Source: Clostridiales bacterium (GTDB lineage Bacteria; Bacillota; Clostridia; Lachnospirales; Anaerotignaceae). Taken from it: a DNA stretch of 64,000 nt. The DNA is taken from positions 32,600 to 96,599 of the forward strand of contig JAGZLR010000003.1 of the NCBI GenBank assembly GCA_018364635.1, read 5' to 3'. Numbering within the stretch: the stretch's first letter is position 1; every line of letters starts with the position of its first letter. Under the pieces are notes generated by a model. It saw nothing but the letters and a program-made list of their open reading frames with translations. It did no database searches and was not told where the DNA came from. Made by a program: the position numbers and the translations under genes. Of this stretch, positions 16,201 to 25,143 are shown in pieces.

Positions 16201-16518
16201 AACAAACCAATTGTTGTAAATAGTGGTATCCAAAACAGTGAAAATATTGTTAACGTCATTGTTTTTAACGCTAAGTTGCCAATTCTTAATTTTTCTACAG
16301 TATAATAACTGGTCAGAGTATATTACAAAGTTTTAGCTAAATCTTAGTGGAATATTTGAATTTTATATCTTGTCCCAAAGATATAGAAAAACTATAGACA
16401 TAAACTATATTAAAACACTGTAAAAAACTCGCTTTATGCTAAAAGCTATCGGTTTAAACGGAAAAGAACTAAAATTTTAGGTGTCAAACACGCAGGCGAA
16501 TAAGGAGGAATAATAGTT
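16201..16518 (+). other. Long purA 5' region
   Basis: Non-coding. It contains further inverted repeats: GTTAA/TTAAC around 16249-16269, TATATCTT/AAGATATA at 16364-16385, and a 12-base palindrome CTAAAATTTTAG at about 16469-16480. A strong AAGGAGG lies before the purA ATG. No T-tract terminator and no known purine or PRPP riboswitch core were seen. Confidence 0.4.
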
Positions 16519-17793
16519 ATGTTGACTGCAATCGCAGGAATTAACTGGGGAGATGAAGGAAAGGGAAGAATGGTTGACCTATTAAGTGAAAACTATGATA
16601 TAGTTGTAAGATATCAGGGCGGCAACAATGCCGGACACACAGTAATCAACCATTTAGGTAAATTTATACTCAACCTTCTTCCATCCGGAATATTGCGTCC
16701 AGAAGTGGTAAATGTTATGGGAAATGGGATGGTAATTGATTTAAAGCATCTGTGCGGCGAAATTGAACGTTTGACAGCTGCCGGTGTAAAAATTACCCCT
16801 GAAAATTTAAAAATTAGTGATAAGGCTATTATCTGCATGCCTTACCATGTAATCCTTGATGGTCTTGAGGAAGACCGTCTTGGGGATGCAAAATATGGCT
16901 CTACAAGAAGAGGAATTGCTCCTGTCTATGGTGACAAATACATGAAAAAAGGAATCCGCATGGGGGATCTGTTTCATCTTACTGATATCAAAGATCACTT
17001 AAAAGGGATTGTATCATTTAAAAACCTTTCTATCCAGAATATTTATAACTCAGAACCAGTAAAATTTGAAGACATGGTTGATTATCTGGAGACTTACGGA
17101 GGAAAATTAAAAGATTTCATCTGTGATACCAGCATCTACTTGGATCAAGCAGAAAAAGACGGCAAAAAAATTATGTTTGAAGCACAGCTGGGTGCATTAA
17201 GAGACATTGATTTTGGAATTTATCCGTTTACCTCTTCTTCCTCTACCATTGCCGCTTATGCACCAATTGGTGCCGGCATTCCAAATCATAAGCTTACCAA
17301 TGTTTATGGTATTATGAAAGCCTACTCTTCTTGTGTAGGTGAGGGCCCATTCACCTGTGAAATGTTTGGAAAAGAAGCTGATGAACTTCGTGAGGCCGGA
17401 GGAGAGTACGGCGCTGCTACAGGAAGGCCTAGAAGAGTCGGAGGTTTTGATATTGTGGCTTCCAGATATGGTGTTAGAATGCAAGGCGCAGATGAGATTG
17501 CGCTGACAAAATTAGATGTACTCTCTTATTTAAAGAAGATTCCTGTATGTGTTGCTTATGACATCAATGGTAACATCACAAAAGATTTTCCAACAGGAAC
17601 TGATCTTGACATTGCCAAACCAGTTTATGAGTATTTACCTGGCTGGAATAGTGATATCTCTAATTGTCGAAAATTTAAGGATCTTCCATCCGAAGCAATT
17701 GATTACATCAGATATATTGAAAAAGAAGTCGATTGTAAAATTAAATACATTTCTGTAGGGGCAGAAAGAGAAGCCTATATTGTTCAAGAATAA
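16519..17793 (+). CDS. purA: Adenylosuccinate synthetase
   Basis: This 424-residue cytoplasmic enzyme joins IMP and aspartate with GTP to give adenylosuccinate on the way to AMP. The N-terminal phosphate loop reads GINWGDEGKGRMVDLL (residues 7-22), with the catalytic Asp of WGDEGKG. QGGNNAGHTVI (near residue 34) holds the catalytic His, STRRGIAPVYGDK (near 128) binds IMP and TGRPRRVGGFD (near 303) follows. The ATG has AAGGAGGAATAATAGTT upstream. It stands alone, rightward, with an unusually long non-coding region before it and a strong hairpin after it. The start of the P-loop (AIAGINWGDEG) differs slightly from the more common VVGTQWGDEG. The call is secure. Confidence 0.97.
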   Translation: MLTAIAGINWGDEGKGRMVDLLSENYDIVVRYQGGNNAGHTVINHLGKFILNLLPSGILRPEVVNVMGNGMVIDLKHLCGEIERLTAAGVKITPENLKISDKAIICMPYHVILDGLEEDRLGDAKYGSTRRGIAPVYGDKYMKKGIRMGDLFHLTDIKDHLKGIVSFKNLSIQNIYNSEPVKFEDMVDYLETYGGKLKDFICDTSIYLDQAEKDGKKIMFEAQLGALRDIDFGIYPFTSSSSTIAAYAPIGAGIPNHKLTNVYGIMKAYSSCVGEGPFTCEMFGKEADELREAGGEYGAATGRPRRVGGFDIVASRYGVRMQGADEIALTKLDVLSYLKKIPVCVAYDINGNITKDFPTGTDLDIAKPVYEYLPGWNSDISNCRKFKDLPSEAIDYIRYIEKEVDCKIKYISVGAEREAYIVQE

Positions 17794-17807
17794 TCTTTCA
17801 TATTACT

Positions 17808-17843
17808 TTATCCGGCTCTTCGTATATGAACAGAGCCGGATAA
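17808..17843 (+). terminator. Terminator of purA
   Basis: Perfect 12-bp GC-rich stem TTATCCGGCTCT/AGAGCCGGATAA with a 12-nt loop, starting 15 bases after the stop. The T-tract is weak. Confidence 0.8.
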
Positions 17844-18007
17844 TTATAATTCTATCATTTTTTTATTTTCTGCTTATTCAAAACTTTTCTAGTAATTATA
17901 ATGTCTCTCCTCAAAAAGAAAATAGTTATCCTAAAGTTATTCAATATACAAAAAAATTATAATTAAAAAATTTCAATAGAGCTTATAAATTATAGAAAGG
18001 GATACAT

Positions 18008-18682
18008 ATGACAACAGACCAATTGATTCAAAGTTTTTATGAAAATAAAAATTTATCTAAATCAATAGAGATGTCAAAATATATGAAAAATCAATTCGCA
18101 TTCTTAGGAATCCCTGCTCCTCAAAGAAAAGCACTGACAAGGGCCTATTTAAAAACATTGAAAAAGACTTCTGCCATAGACTGGCCATTGATTAATCTAT
18201 ATTGGGAAAAAGACTTCAGAGAATTTCAATATCTTGCCATCGATATCCTTTCCACCCTTGAGCACATTTTAGGACCTAACGATCTCCCCTATATGAAACA
18301 CTTTATCCTTATGAAATCATGGTGGGATACCATTGATGGTTTCAATCATATTGTTGGAAGCATTTCATTACGCTATCCTGAACTCAACGATATCTTACTC
18401 ACATGGAGCAAAGATCCCAATATATGGCTACGTAGAATTGCAATCGATCATCAGTTATTGAGAAAAGAAAGAACAAATGAGGTCCTGTTAGAAAAAATCA
18501 TCGTAAACAATTTAAACCAAACAGAATTTTTTATCAATAAAGCGATTGGCTGGAGTCTAAGAGATTATTCAAAAACCAATCCTTTATGGGTTTGCGAATT
18601 TATAGCAAAGTATAAAGATCAAATGTCACCGCTTAGTATAAAAGAAGCCAGCAAATATATAAAAAAAGCTTCCCTTAATTAG
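18008..18682 (+). CDS. alkD: DNA alkylation repair protein (AlkD-like DNA glycosylase)
   Basis: This 224-residue all-helical HEAT-repeat protein has the length of Bacillus cereus AlkD, which excises N3- and N7-alkylated purines. Its key residues align: Trp106 and Asp110 in SWWDTID, Arg142/143 in WLRRIAI, and Trp182 in GWSLRDYS. LGIPAPQRK near residue 33 is the family N-terminal motif. GAAAGGG precedes the ATG with suitable spacing. The gene is alone and converges on the dehydratase gene. A perfect bidirectional terminator begins inside its last codons. Confidence 0.9.
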   Translation: MTTDQLIQSFYENKNLSKSIEMSKYMKNQFAFLGIPAPQRKALTRAYLKTLKKTSAIDWPLINLYWEKDFREFQYLAIDILSTLEHILGPNDLPYMKHFILMKSWWDTIDGFNHIVGSISLRYPELNDILLTWSKDPNIWLRRIAIDHQLLRKERTNEVLLEKIIVNNLNQTEFFINKAIGWSLRDYSKTNPLWVCEFIAKYKDQMSPLSIKEASKYIKKASLN

Positions 18683-18695
18683 GGAAGCTTTTTTT
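18661..18695. terminator. Bidirectional terminator overlapping the alkD stop
   Basis: Perfect 15-bp stem (18661-18675 and 18681-18695) with a 5-nt loop and T-tracts on both strands. It covers the last codons and TAG of alkD and ends one base before the convergent stop at 18697. Confidence 0.93.
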
Positions 18696-18696
18696 A

Positions 18697-20415
18697 TTAA
18701 TATCCTGCGCCTTTCATTGCAGATAACGCAGACTCTGTATATCTCTTAAATAAACCTTTTCTTGGTGGTCTTGGTACAATACCGTCTTTTGCACGTCTTT
18801 CAGCAAAAATCTTTTCTACTTCCTCTTTTGACAATTCCTTGCCATCAATTGCTACAACATCAATAGAACGTTTTTCACAATTATACTCAATAATATCTCC
18901 TTCTCTGACATCTGCAAGAGGACCGCCGGAAGCTGCTTCTGGTGAAACATGTCCGATAGCTGCACCTCTTGTAGCACCAGAGAAACGTCCATCTGTAATC
19001 AACGCTACTGTGCCATTCAATTTCTGATCACAAACAATAGCTTCTGTTGTCATCAACATTTCAGGCATACCAGTACCACGTGGGCCTTCATAGCGAATGA
19101 TGATTACATCACCAGGATTAATTTCTCCTCTTACAACGGAGAAGTATGCATCTTCTTCACTATTAAAGACTCTTGCTGGTCCTCTGTGTGTACGAAGTTC
19201 TTCCACGCATGCAGAATATTTAAAGATTGCGCCTTCTGGAGCAATATTACCTTTCAGGATTGCAACAGAACCAATCTCTTCACACTTCTCAATTGGGAAG
19301 ATAACATCTTCACGTTTTAAACCATAGTTATGAAGATATCCAATATAACGGTCAAACCAACCATCTTTCTGAAGATCATCCAAGTTTTCACCTAATGTCT
19401 TACCTGTTACAGTCATTACACTTAAATCTAAATAATCTTTTAACATCAGCTGTACCATTGGAATACCGCCTGCAAACCAGAAGGATTCTGTCAGTTGAGC
19501 GCCACTAGGGAAGATATTTCCAATATGAGGAATCTTATGGTTGATTTCGTCAAATAATTCAGGTTCAATTGTGATACCAAGTTCTTTTGCGATAGATGGA
19601 AGGTGAATTGCCGCATTAGTTGAACCCCCAATTGCACTATGTACAATAATTGCATTTACAAATGCAGCCTTCGTCAAAATCTGGCTTGGTGTTATGCCTC
19701 TTTCCGCAAGCTCCATAATTTTTCTTCCAGCCATACGTGCATTATTCAAAATGTCTCTCATTGTAGCAGGCATCAATGCAGATCCTGGCAGAGCCATACC
19801 AAGAGCTTCGGACATACACTGCATTGTACTAGCTGTACCAAGGAAAGTACAAGCGCCTACAGAAGGACATCCTGTTAATTTATAGTCCCGAACTTCCTGG
19901 TCAGTAACAGCTCCTTTTCTCTTCTGACGCAGAGAAATATCTCCTGCAACTAAAGAAGTTGTCATATTTGGACCTGGTCTCATACTTCCACCTGGGATAA
20001 AGATTGCTGGAATATTCATTCGAGCAATTGCCTTTAAATGAGCAGGGATGGATTTATCACAGGAAGCTGTTAAAATCATTCCATCCCAAGGATTTACAGA
20101 ACAATGGACTTCTACCATATCGCAGATAGCTTCACGAGATGCAAGAATCATATTCATACCATCATGACCTTGTGCACAACCATCGCAAATATCAGTTGTA
20201 TGGAACTGTGCTGGTTTACCGCCACATTCAAATACACCATACTTTGCCTGTTCTGCCAGTTTATCTAAATGCCAGCTACCTGGATGGCTATCGCCATAAA
20301 CGTCTTCAATAAGAATCTGAGGTTTTGTAATATCCTCTTCAGCCCAGCCAGTGCCTAATTGTAAGGCATCAAACTGTGCCCACAGTGCTCTACAGTCTTT
20401 ACTTTTCTGTTGCAT
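18697..20415 (-). CDS. IlvD/Edd-family dehydratase, divergent (possibly sugar-acid dehydratase)
   Basis: The 572-residue iron-sulfur dehydratase has cluster and site motifs including [21 protein letters not shown] (split here for length: [20 protein letters not shown]), [28 protein letters not shown], and the C-terminal [23 protein letters not shown] region. True dihydroxy-acid dehydratases read CPTCGSCSGM.TANSM at the second cysteine site. Here it reads [11 protein letters not shown], as in the aldonate/sugar-acid branch. A canonical IlvD is encoded at 62186, so this one probably has another substrate. GGAGG precedes the ATG. It is a single-gene unit with no T-box. The family is certain and the substrate is not. 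Confidence 0.85.
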   Translation of the reverse strand: MQQKSKDCRALWAQFDALQLGTGWAEEDITKPQILIEDVYGDSHPGSWHLDKLAEQAKYGVFECGGKPAQFHTTDICDGCAQGHDGMNMILASREAICDMVEVHCSVNPWDGMILTASCDKSIPAHLKAIARMNIPAIFIPGGSMRPGPNMTTSLVAGDISLRQKRKGAVTDQEVRDYKLTGCPSVGACTFLGTASTMQCMSEALGMALPGSALMPATMRDILNNARMAGRKIMELAERGITPSQILTKAAFVNAIIVHSAIGGSTNAAIHLPSIAKELGITIEPELFDEINHKIPHIGNIFPSGAQLTESFWFAGGIPMVQLMLKDYLDLSVMTVTGKTLGENLDDLQKDGWFDRYIGYLHNYGLKREDVIFPIEKCEEIGSVAILKGNIAPEGAIFKYSACVEELRTHRGPARVFNSEEDAYFSVVRGEINPGDVIIIRYEGPRGTGMPEMLMTTEAIVCDQKLNGTVALITDGRFSGATRGAAIGHVSPEAASGGPLADVREGDIIEYNCEKRSIDVVAIDGKELSKEEVEKIFAERRAKDGIVPRPPRKGLFKRYTESALSAMKGAGY

Positions 20416-20549
20416 TCTATCTACCTCCTATATACTTATTTACTATTCATAATTACAATTATATAATATATGTTTTCATTACAGCTGTCTACAATTAATC
20501 GCACAATCCTTTGAAAAATTGTCAACAAGTCATACGATTCTGCTCTACT

Positions 20550-20593
20550 AAAAAACAGCTGAATAAGTAATTCTTTCCTTTTTCAGCTGTTTT
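20550..20593 (-). terminator. Terminator of the stomatin/NfeD operon
   Basis: Twelve-base arms AAAACAGCTGAA/TTCAGCTGTTTT with a long loop, followed on the minus strand by TTTTTT. Confidence 0.8.
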
Positions 20594-20605
20594 CAAATAT
20601 TACGA

Positions 20606-21556
20606 TTAAATTTCCTTTTTAATCTCGTTATCTGATTGAAGTAATGTCTGTAAAGACGTAGCAAGTCCTGCTAATCCTTGTATCTCTGATGGAATAATAA
20701 TTTTTGTTGCCTTTCCATCAGCAGCTTTTTCAAAAGCTTCCAAACTCTTGATAGCAATGACTGGTGCTTCTGGATTAGAAGCATTCAACATACGGATACC
20801 TTCTGCTGTTGCTTCCTGTACCTTTAAGATTGCCTCGGCTTCACCTTCTGCACGCTTAATTCTAGCTTCTTTATCTGCTTCTGCTCTTAAAATTGCAGCT
20901 TCTTTCTCAGCTTCTGCACGGAGAATAGCCGCAGATTTCTCACCTTCCGCAAGCAAAACAGCACTCTTTTTCTCGCCTTCTGCCTGAAGAATTTTTTCAC
21001 GTCTTTCACGCTCTGCTTTCATCTGTTTTTCCATAGATTCTTGAATTTCTCGCGGAGGCATAATGTTCTTCAATTCAACACGATTAATTTTAATTCCCCA
21101 CGCATCTGTTGCCTCATCAAGAATTGCCCTCATCTTTGAATTAATCAGGTCTCTAGAAGTCAATGTTTGATCCAATTCCAAATCACCAATAATATTACGA
21201 AGGGTTGTCGCTGTCAGATTTTCTATTGCTCGAATTGGTCTGTCAACACCATAAACGTACAGTTTAGGATCTGTTACCTGTAAGTAAATAACTGTATCAA
21301 TCTGCATTGTAACATTATCTTTTGTAATAACAGGCTGCGGTGGGAAATCTGCCACTTGCTCTTTCATACTGATTCTTTTCGATATATTATCCAAAAAAGG
21401 TACTGCAATATGAAGACCCGTTGACCAAGTCTCATGATATGCACCTAGTCGCTCTACGACATAAGCGTAAGCCTGCGGCACAACCTTAATATTTGATATA
21501 ATGACTAACAGTATAATAAATACAATTGCCATAAAAACATACTTTCCAATTCCCAT
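20606..21556 (-). CDS. SPFH/stomatin-like membrane protein (QmcA type)
   Basis: The 316-residue protein has an N-terminal membrane helix (residues about 5-25), then an SPFH/band 7 domain (VPQAYAYVVERLGAYHETW, DNVTMQIDTVIYLQV, LTSRDLINSKMRAIL, WGIKINRVELKNI). A long coiled coil follows from about 175 to 255, built on repeats of AEGEKSAAILRAEAEKEAA with strong Ala/Glu/Lys periodicity. Such proteins form membrane-associated oligomers in bacterial membrane microdomains. The gene lies 16 bases after the NfeD-like gene, the typical partner. GGGGTG precedes the ATG. The role is general membrane organisation; a specific client is not shown. Confidence 0.92.
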   Translation of the reverse strand: MGIGKYVFMAIVFIILLVIISNIKVVPQAYAYVVERLGAYHETWSTGLHIAVPFLDNISKRISMKEQVADFPPQPVITKDNVTMQIDTVIYLQVTDPKLYVYGVDRPIRAIENLTATTLRNIIGDLELDQTLTSRDLINSKMRAILDEATDAWGIKINRVELKNIMPPREIQESMEKQMKAERERREKILQAEGEKKSAVLLAEGEKSAAILRAEAEKEAAILRAEADKEARIKRAEGEAEAILKVQEATAEGIRMLNASNPEAPVIAIKSLEAFEKAADGKATKIIIPSEIQGLAGLATSLQTLLQSDNEIKKEI

Positions 21557-21572
21557 AATGTTAACACCCCTT

Positions 21573-22019
21573 TTATAATTCTTTTACAAATACTTTCACA
21601 CCCTGAATCTCCTGAATGATAACCTCCTTCCCCTCTTTAATCAATTGGTCAGACTCAATATTTCTTGCAGACCAAACCTTACCATCAGCCTTGACAGCAC
21701 CAGTCTCATTGAGGTTATCAATTATTTCCGTAACGATTCCATGCATTCCCACAACACGATCTAAATTGGTTTTTACAGATCTTACACGAACAATCTTTTT
21801 TACAAACGGCTTTGTCAATACCAATAAAACTGTTGACACAACAAGAAAGACTACAATTTGCACAAATACTGTTACATGTGCTTGGGCAGTTGCCAAAGCC
21901 ACTAAAGAACCCACACAGAACCATATTGAAATCAATGGTCCAGCAGTTGCCAACTCCATCACCAGAAAGACGATAAACAAAATAAACCAAACCATTGTCA
22001 TTGATATGTCAGGCATCAT
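21573..22019 (-). CDS. NfeD-like membrane protein
   Basis: The 148-residue protein has three or four hydrophobic helices in its first 75 residues (MVWFILFIVFLVMELA, ISIWFCVGSLVALATA, VFVQIVVFLVVSTVLLVL). A short C-terminal OB-fold-like domain follows (VGMHGIVTEIIDN, GAVKADGKVWSARNIE, EGKEVIIQEIQGVKVFVKEL), the short form of NfeD. It is translated before and with the stomatin gene. NfeD proteins are thought to assist SPFH oligomers at the membrane. GGGGGTG lies before the ATG at 22019; a second ATG at 22016 is possible. The call rests on both sequence and partner gene. Confidence 0.9.
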   Translation of the reverse strand: MMPDISMTMVWFILFIVFLVMELATAGPLISIWFCVGSLVALATAQAHVTVFVQIVVFLVVSTVLLVLTKPFVKKIVRVRSVKTNLDRVVGMHGIVTEIIDNLNETGAVKADGKVWSARNIESDQLIKEGKEVIIQEIQGVKVFVKEL

Positions 22020-22050
22020 TCACACCCCCATTGATATAGATTTCAGTTTT

Positions 22051-22079
22051 ATATTACCATAATATTGACAAAATATCAA
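22051..22079 (-). promoter_or_regulatory. Promoter of the NfeD/stomatin operon
   Basis: TTGATA (22074-22079) and TAATAT (22051-22056) on the minus strand, 17 bases apart, about 32 bases from the ATG. Confidence 0.6.
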
Positions 22080-22153
22080 ATTACATTTTTGTTAAGCTGA
22101 TTAGTAATAGCCATATTTTTCTTTATATTTTCAGCATTTTTGATAAATATAAT

Positions 22154-22196
22154 AAAAAGCCATAAAATACATATTCAATATTTTATAGCTTTTTTT
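22154..22196 (-). terminator. Terminator of sufCB
   Basis: Arms AAAAAGC-ATAAAATA and TATTTTAT-GCTTTTT with one internal mismatch, about 10 bases after the sufB-like stop. Confidence 0.75.
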
Positions 22197-22205
22197 AGAC
22201 AATCC

Positions 22206-23135
22206 TTATTTTAAAAATCCGTTAATAATCTGTGCTTCAGCCTCTTCGCTTGTCAATCCCAATGTCATCAATTTCGTCAGTTGTTCCCCTGCAATTTTAC
22301 CAATCGCTGCTTCATGTATTAAGGTAGCATTTACATCATTTGCCGTAATTTTAGGGATTGCACTGACAATACCTTCATCCATAATAATTGCATCACATTC
22401 CGAATGACCCATACATTCGTTATTTCCGTCAATCTTAGAAATAAAAATTTGTTTTGACTGATCTTTTGCCACAGATCTAGAAATTAGGTTCGTACTTGCA
22501 CCTTTTCCGTTTAGTTCCACTTCAAAATTTGTTTCAGCATATTGACTACCATGGGTCATGATTTTTTCTTTAATAACCAGTGTCGACTGAGCATCTAAAA
22601 CAGCCTTTGTGTTCCTTTTCGTGGAATCGATACCTTTAATCTGTACAGTATCCATCTCCATATATCCGCCTTCTTTTATTTCAATATAGGTTTCCGGATT
22701 AATAATACGCTCTCCTTTGCCATCTCCTTCTCCTATATGTTTTTCTACATATTTAACTTTTGCATTTTTTCCAACAAAAAAACTATGTGTTCCATTATGA
22801 ATTGAAGTTATATCACCTTCATTATGGATTCCGCAGCCTGCTACAATCAGTACATCTGCGTCATCCCCAATATGAAAGTCATTATATACAATATCATTAA
22901 TTCCAGACTGAGTAACAATCGCAGGGATATGAACACTTTCATTTTTTGTACCTGGCTTAATATAAATATCAATCCCTTTGCCACCCTCTTTGGGAACAAT
23001 ATCTATATTCGCCGTTACCTGTCTGCCGGCGCTTTTCCCATTAGACCGTATATTATATGCTCCAACAGGTATTTCATGAAGCTCAGAGACTGCCTCAAAC
23101 AAACTCATTTCAATAGAATCCAATTTTACACTCAT
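22206..23135 (-). CDS. sufB: SufB/SufD-family Fe-S scaffold protein (short form)
   Basis: The 309-residue protein is a SufBD-family beta-helix (IYIKPGTKNESVHIPAIVT, VGKNAKVKYVEKH, YIEIKEGGYMEMDTVQIKG), ending in the family C-terminus (ITANDVNATLIHEAAIGKIAG...LGLTSEEAEAQIINGFL). It is about 150 residues shorter than SufB of Escherichia coli or Bacillus, lacking much of the N-terminal domain. Such short forms act with one SufC ATPase in minimal two-gene systems of anaerobes and archaea. No sufS, sufU or second sufB/D gene is adjacent. It follows sufC by 3 bases. Cys104 (AGCGIHN) and Glu/His residues in the C-terminal core are candidate ligands. Whether it is orthologous to SufB or SufD cannot be settled here. 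Confidence 0.88.
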   Translation of the reverse strand: MSVKLDSIEMSLFEAVSELHEIPVGAYNIRSNGKSAGRQVTANIDIVPKEGGKGIDIYIKPGTKNESVHIPAIVTQSGINDIVYNDFHIGDDADVLIVAGCGIHNEGDITSIHNGTHSFFVGKNAKVKYVEKHIGEGDGKGERIINPETYIEIKEGGYMEMDTVQIKGIDSTKRNTKAVLDAQSTLVIKEKIMTHGSQYAETNFEVELNGKGASTNLISRSVAKDQSKQIFISKIDGNNECMGHSECDAIIMDEGIVSAIPKITANDVNATLIHEAAIGKIAGEQLTKLMTLGLTSEEAEAQIINGFLK

Positions 23136-23138
23136 CTT

Positions 23139-23852
23139 TTACGCCTCCTCTGTATAAAATCTACAGCTAGTAGATTCATTTAAAAGATTTGGGAGTACTG
23201 CGTCTTTCTTTCCTTGATCCACAATCTCGCCATTGGCAATAACTACCACTTCGTCTGCAATATTCAAAATCCTTTCCTGATGGGAAATAATAACAATAGA
23301 TCCATCTATCTCTTGATGCATTTTTTCAAACACATTGATTAAGTTTTTAAAACTCCAAAGATCTATACCAGCTTCTGGTTCATCAAACACAGATAATTTT
23401 GTTTTTCTAGCAATAATTGTAGCAATTTCAATTCTTTTTAATTCTCCACCGGAAAGACTGCCATTCACTTCTCTGTCAATATAATCTCTAGCACATAGAC
23501 CTACCTCTGATAAATAATTACAGGCTTTTGCTGTACTAAGTTTTTCCCCTGATGCCAAAGTAATTAAATCCTTCACAGTAACGCCTTTAAAACGTACAGG
23601 CTGCTGGAAGGCAAAACTAATTCCAGCTTTTGCGCGGTCTGTAATACTCATTTGCGTAATGTCTTTTCCATCAAAAAGAATTTGACCTGAAGTAGGCTTT
23701 TCTATACCTGCAATCAATTTAGCTAACGTAGATTTTCCTCCGCCATTTGGTCCAGTGATTACAACAAACTTAGAATCATCAATTTTCAGGCTAATGTTTT
23801 TTATAATATTCTTTGAGCCGGAAGAAAAGGATATATTTTTTAGCTCTAGCAT
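23139..23852 (-). CDS. sufC: Fe-S cluster assembly ATPase SufC
   Basis: This 237-residue ABC-type ATPase drives cluster assembly on its SufB-like partner. The Walker A GPNGGGKST lies near residue 35, the Q-loop in AFQQPVRF, the signature SLSGGELKRIEIA near 132, Walker B KLSVFDEPEAGIDL near 151 and the H-loop ISHQERI near 190. It is cytoplasmic. The frame also opens at an ATG at 23861, only 2 nt from AGGAGG. The ATG at 23852 gives the family N-terminus MLELKNISF and is preferred, though at 11 nt. Genes sufC and sufB are translationally coupled and form the whole operon. Confidence 0.93.
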   Translation of the reverse strand: MLELKNISFSSGSKNIIKNISLKIDDSKFVVITGPNGGGKSTLAKLIAGIEKPTSGQILFDGKDITQMSITDRAKAGISFAFQQPVRFKGVTVKDLITLASGEKLSTAKACNYLSEVGLCARDYIDREVNGSLSGGELKRIEIATIIARKTKLSVFDEPEAGIDLWSFKNLINVFEKMHQEIDGSIVIISHQERILNIADEVVVIANGEIVDQGKKDAVLPNLLNESTSCRFYTEEA

Positions 23853-23975
23853 AGATAACATTCCCTCCTAAAAAATAAAGAAAATTTTATAAATACTCTT
23901 GTGTGCATAAATTTACATAAAACATTATTTAATTATAAATTCCGGCAGGAATAGTGTCAATAACATTCTCTGGAT

Positions 23976-24725
23976 TTATTTTATAACTGGTTTTATATTC
24001 TTTTTTATCATAACCATGGAAAGGAAAAAATAAACAAAAAGTACAATTCCATTAGGCAAGACATAAGACCAAAAATTTTCGTTGATTATTGTTTCAAAAG
24101 AATAGAAACTTAAAATCAAAGAATAATCAAAAATATTTAAAAGTAATATGTTTTGGTCTACTACTAAGAGTAATATCAGCCAAAGAGCGATTGCAAAAAA
24201 CAAGTTTCCATGACAGAAAAAATCACTAAAAGAAAACACAAATACTGCTTGTGCTAAAAACTTTGCTCCATCCAAAATAACAAGCCCGAAAAGAATCATC
24301 AGAAACGGCAATTTTTCTACTGACAGTATCTGATAAATCTGGGACATAACGAATCCATGAATCATAGCCGCATTGGCTATAACAAACAAAGTAAAATAAA
24401 TAATAATACTAAGTATATACCAAAAGATACTAGTAAAAAAATAAGTGATAAAAAACGTCGTTCGTTTAATCTGAGGTATAAGCAAAAAAGTGGTCTCTCG
24501 ATCTATAAAATTCCGATAAAATCGAATCAAAGGTAAAAAAATAACAGCAAAAACAAGTAGACTGCTAAAAAACACAAAAAGAAATATACCTATTGCAGCC
24601 CCCTCTATAAATCCCCAATAAATACTAGTATCTAGCAAATAAACAGAAACAACTAACAAACCATAAAATATAAAATATGATTTCCATGTTTTGGATAATT
24701 CATAGAAAAACAGCTTAGGGATCAT
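23976..24725 (-). CDS. Putative ABC-2-type membrane protein, orphan
   Basis: The protein has about 249 residues with six or seven hydrophobic helices and very few charges. The N-terminus MIPKLFFYELSKTWKSYFIFYGLLV is of the kind seen at the start of ABC-2 permease subunits. A cytoplasmic loop (RFYRNFIDRETTFLLIPQIKRTTFFITYF) resembles their coupling region. No ATPase gene is adjacent; the only ABC ATPase nearby is sufC, a different class. The start is set at 24725 because TGAGGTG lies 8 nt upstream, rather than at 24740. Substrate and partner are unknown. Confidence 0.6.
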   Translation of the reverse strand: MIPKLFFYELSKTWKSYFIFYGLLVVSVYLLDTSIYWGFIEGAAIGIFLFVFFSSLLVFAVIFLPLIRFYRNFIDRETTFLLIPQIKRTTFFITYFFTSIFWYILSIIIYFTLFVIANAAMIHGFVMSQIYQILSVEKLPFLMILFGLVILDGAKFLAQAVFVFSFSDFFCHGNLFFAIALWLILLLVVDQNILLLNIFDYSLILSFYSFETIINENFWSYVLPNGIVLFVYFFLSMVMIKKNIKPVIK

Positions 24726-24941
24726 CTTGATACACCTCATAAAACTTTTCGTCCAAAGATAAAGTAGTTCAAAAAATACGAACTTATATCAAAGAACTTC
24801 TATTTCTTTTCTAGCACTTCTGTAGGTTGAGATAACGAATGGATATTATCAAATCACTTTAAATCAATTTTATGCTTTTTCTCCTATTAAAAGATAAATA
24901 ACCACCCTTTTTGAATAAAATTAGGTTTGTTTTTTCTAAAT

Positions 24942-24976
24942 AAAAAATGACATCTAAGCATAAAAGCTCAGATGCC
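24942..24976 (-). terminator. Terminator of the leftward tRNA-Ser
   Basis: Stem GGCATCTGAGC/GCTTAGATGTC (with G-U pairs) on the minus strand, followed by ATTTTTTATTT, 11 bases after the tRNA. Confidence 0.85.
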
Positions 24977-24986
24977 ACCTAAAAAG

Positions 24987-25074
24987 CGGAGAAAGAGGGA
25001 TTTGAACCCTCGCGCCGCTTGCGCGACCTACACCCTTAGCAGGGGCGCCTCTTCAGCCTCTTGAGTATTTCTCC
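24987..25074 (-). tRNA. tRNA-Ser(GCU)
   Basis: The gene is 88 bases and class II, with a long variable arm. Acceptor GGAGAAA pairs with TTTCTCC, and the anticodon loop CTGCTAA gives anticodon GCU for AGC/AGU. The T-arm reads GAGGGTTCAAATCCCTC, the discriminator is G, and no CCA is encoded. A near-identical copy lies at 55491 on the other strand. Confidence 0.96.
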
Positions 25075-25093
25075 TAAGGATTACTTCCCGTTT

Positions 25094-25122
25094 AGTATAA
25101 CATTTTCCATCACTAATGTCAA
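25094..25122 (-). promoter_or_regulatory. Promoter of leftward tRNA-Ser
   Basis: TTGACA (25117-25122) and TATACT (25094-25099) on the minus strand, 17 bases apart; near-consensus. Confidence 0.85.
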
Positions 25123-25143
25123 ACAGTAATCCATCTTGCAGTA

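Noticed and set aside
16095..16518. Known riboswitch (purine, ZTP, PRPP, SAM, c-di-AMP), tmRNA or 6S RNA upstream of purA
   Set aside because: None of the conserved cores I know is present. The segment is therefore reported only as an unassigned candidate.
17780..17962. 60-codon plus-strand frame over the purA end
   Set aside because: It overlaps the purA stop and the terminator, and its content is that of AT-rich spacer.
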